The notes below the pieces were generated by a model. The model saw nothing but the letters and a program-made list of their open reading frames with translations. It was not told the DNA's origin and searched no databases. A stretch of 5,131 nt of DNA from the NCBI GenBank assembly GCA_905373325.1, contig CAJPTB010000164.1, forward strand, positions 1 through 5,131. The letters run 5' to 3'. This document shows, in pieces, positions 4,220 through 5,131 of this stretch; within the stretch, counting starts at the first letter, position 1; each line of letters opens with the position of its first letter. This DNA comes from an uncultured Ancrocorticia sp. GTDB lineage: Bacteria; Actinomycetota; Actinomycetes; Actinomycetales; Actinomycetaceae. Position numbers and translations under genes: made by a program.

Positions 4220-5131
4220 ATGCCTCGTTTCAGCAGATCCGGCCTTGTGCGCAGGGCCCAGTACCACGCCGCCCGAGCCCGCAACGCCGCCGCCAACTTC
4301 CTCGTCTCGGGAAGCGTCAAGGGCTACAGATCCCAGCATCCGGCCGACTTCAGCGAATACGTCATGCGCCAAGGCGGGCGGCAGGACTCCGGCTTTCCCG
4401 ACAAGTGGAGGATCGACCCGCAGTTCGACATCGCCGACCCAAGCCGGATCGCCGTCGTCATTCACTGCTTCTACGCCGACCTCATGCCCGAGCTTTTCGA
4501 CCGCCTTCGCAATCTCCCGATCGATTTCGACCTGTTCGTCACGAACGCCTCGGGGGCGGACGTGGCCGTTCCCGAAGATCTCGAGTACATGCGCCACAGC
4601 GTCGTCGTCGAGGTTGAAAACCACGGCCGGGACATCTTCCCGACCGTCCAGCTAGTCAACTCGGGAATCCTCAATCCATACGACCTCATCCTCAAGCTGC
4701 ACACAAAGAAGAGCCCGTGGCGGGAGGAGCACGCCGACCTCGACGGCAGCGGCGCCGCGTGGAAGGACCAGTTCCTTTCCGACCTGGTCGGATCGCGCGA
4801 GAAGGTCGAGGAGATCCTCAACGCCTTCGCCGCCGACCCGACGCTGGGGCTCGTCACCGCGGCCGACTCGATCGTCGGCAAGGAGTTTTGGGGCGGGGAC
4901 CAGCGGATCGTCGAGCAGCTCATGCTCCGCATCGAGATGTCGATCGACCCGGACGAGCTGGAGTTCGCCTCGGGGTCGATGTACTGGACCCGCGCCTTCG
5001 TCCTCCAGGGCTTGAGGGCCTTCAACTTGACCTCGGCCGACTTCGACGAGGAAAAGGGACAGGTTGACGCCACCACCGCCCACGCGATCGAACGGATCGT
5101 CGGAATCGTCACCGACGAGGCAGGGCTGCGG
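4220..5131 (+). CDS. RgpF-like rhamnan synthesis protein, C-terminal-half module (3'-truncated)
   Basis: The frame starts at ATG 4220 and stays open for 304 codons to the window edge. After a basic N-terminal region (1-45) come the hallmarks of the second half of the RgpF family: RIAVVIHCFYADLMPEL (76-92), FDLFVTN (103-109), VENHGRDIFP (132-141), YDLILKLHTKKSPW (154-167), WKDQFLSDLVGS (181-192), GLVTAADS (210-217), FASGSMYWTRAF (249-260) and EKGQVDATTAHAIER (278-292). The last matches the usual GQxDGTxAHAxER ending, with DAT in place of DGT. Related modules occur both as the end of RgpF and as domains of large surface-polysaccharide glycosyltransferases, so the unseen 3' part may add another domain. 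It probably acts with the preceding gene product on the same glycan, on the cytoplasmic side of the membrane. The precise reaction is not established for this stand-alone form. Confidence 0.9.
   Translation, partial: MPRFSRSGLVRRAQYHAARARNAAANFLVSGSVKGYRSQHPADFSEYVMRQGGRQDSGFPDKWRIDPQFDIADPSRIAVVIHCFYADLMPELFDRLRNLPIDFDLFVTNASGADVAVPEDLEYMRHSVVVEVENHGRDIFPTVQLVNSGILNPYDLILKLHTKKSPWREEHADLDGSGAAWKDQFLSDLVGSREKVEEILNAFAADPTLGLVTAADSIVGKEFWGGDQRIVEQLMLRIEMSIDPDELEFASGSMYWTRAFVLQGLRAFNLTSADFDEEKGQVDATTAHAIERIVGIVTDEAGLR

Noticed and set aside
4245..4655. Plus-strand frame of 136 codons inside the second RgpF-like gene, plus other alternative frames across 3400-5100.
   Set aside because: They are rich in Pro, Ser, Arg and Thr without motifs, and they overlap a frame with an uninterrupted set of RgpF-family motifs.
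1..5131. tRNA or rRNA genes, CRISPR arrays, insertion sequences or attachment sites.
   Set aside because: I saw no clover-leaf arms, regularly spaced repeats, transposase motifs or terminal inverted repeats. All sequence outside 697-996 is accounted for by genes of one polysaccharide locus.

Overview
This GC-rich window, with strong G/C preference at third codon positions and purine-rich ribosome binding sites, looks like chromosomal DNA of a high-GC Gram-positive bacterium (Actinomycetota). The genus cannot be read from the sequence. Every real gene lies on the + strand. The theme is assembly and export of a cell-surface polysaccharide, most likely rhamnose-containing.

Region 1 (1-696) is the 3' part of a polytopic membrane protein of the lysylphosphatidylglycerol synthase TM / UPF0104 flippase-like family. 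Region 2 (697-996) is a 300-base intergenic stretch with an imperfect 22-bp tandem duplication, a strong 10-bp hairpin, an operator-like dyad, a possible -10 element and a C(UUCG)G hairpin in the presumed leader of the next operon. Region 3 (997 to the window end) is a tightly packed operon of five genes: an ABC-2 polysaccharide permease (Wzm/RgpC type), its ATPase with a C-terminal carbohydrate-binding domain (Wzt/RgpD type), an 80-residue coiled-coil protein, and two genes that together correspond to the two halves of a rhamnan synthesis protein F (RgpF). The second of these runs off the right edge. Gene spacings are +1, +1, -4 and +15 bases.

From the families, the expected pathway is as follows. 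Glycosyltransferases, including the RgpF-like pair, build a lipid-linked glycan at the inner face of the membrane. The Wzm/Wzt transporter binds the finished chain through the Wzt C-terminal domain and moves it outward. The order permease, ATPase, RgpF matches the order in streptococcal rhamnose-polysaccharide clusters (rgpC-rgpD-rgpF; gacD-gacE-gacF).

The most unusual elements are the division of RgpF into two separately translated cistrons and the small stand-alone coiled-coil protein between transporter and glycosyltransferase. That protein has a nearly ideal heptad repeat with a buried Asn and ends in the SxSWKxTAPVR-type segment that I know as part of larger glycosyltransferases.
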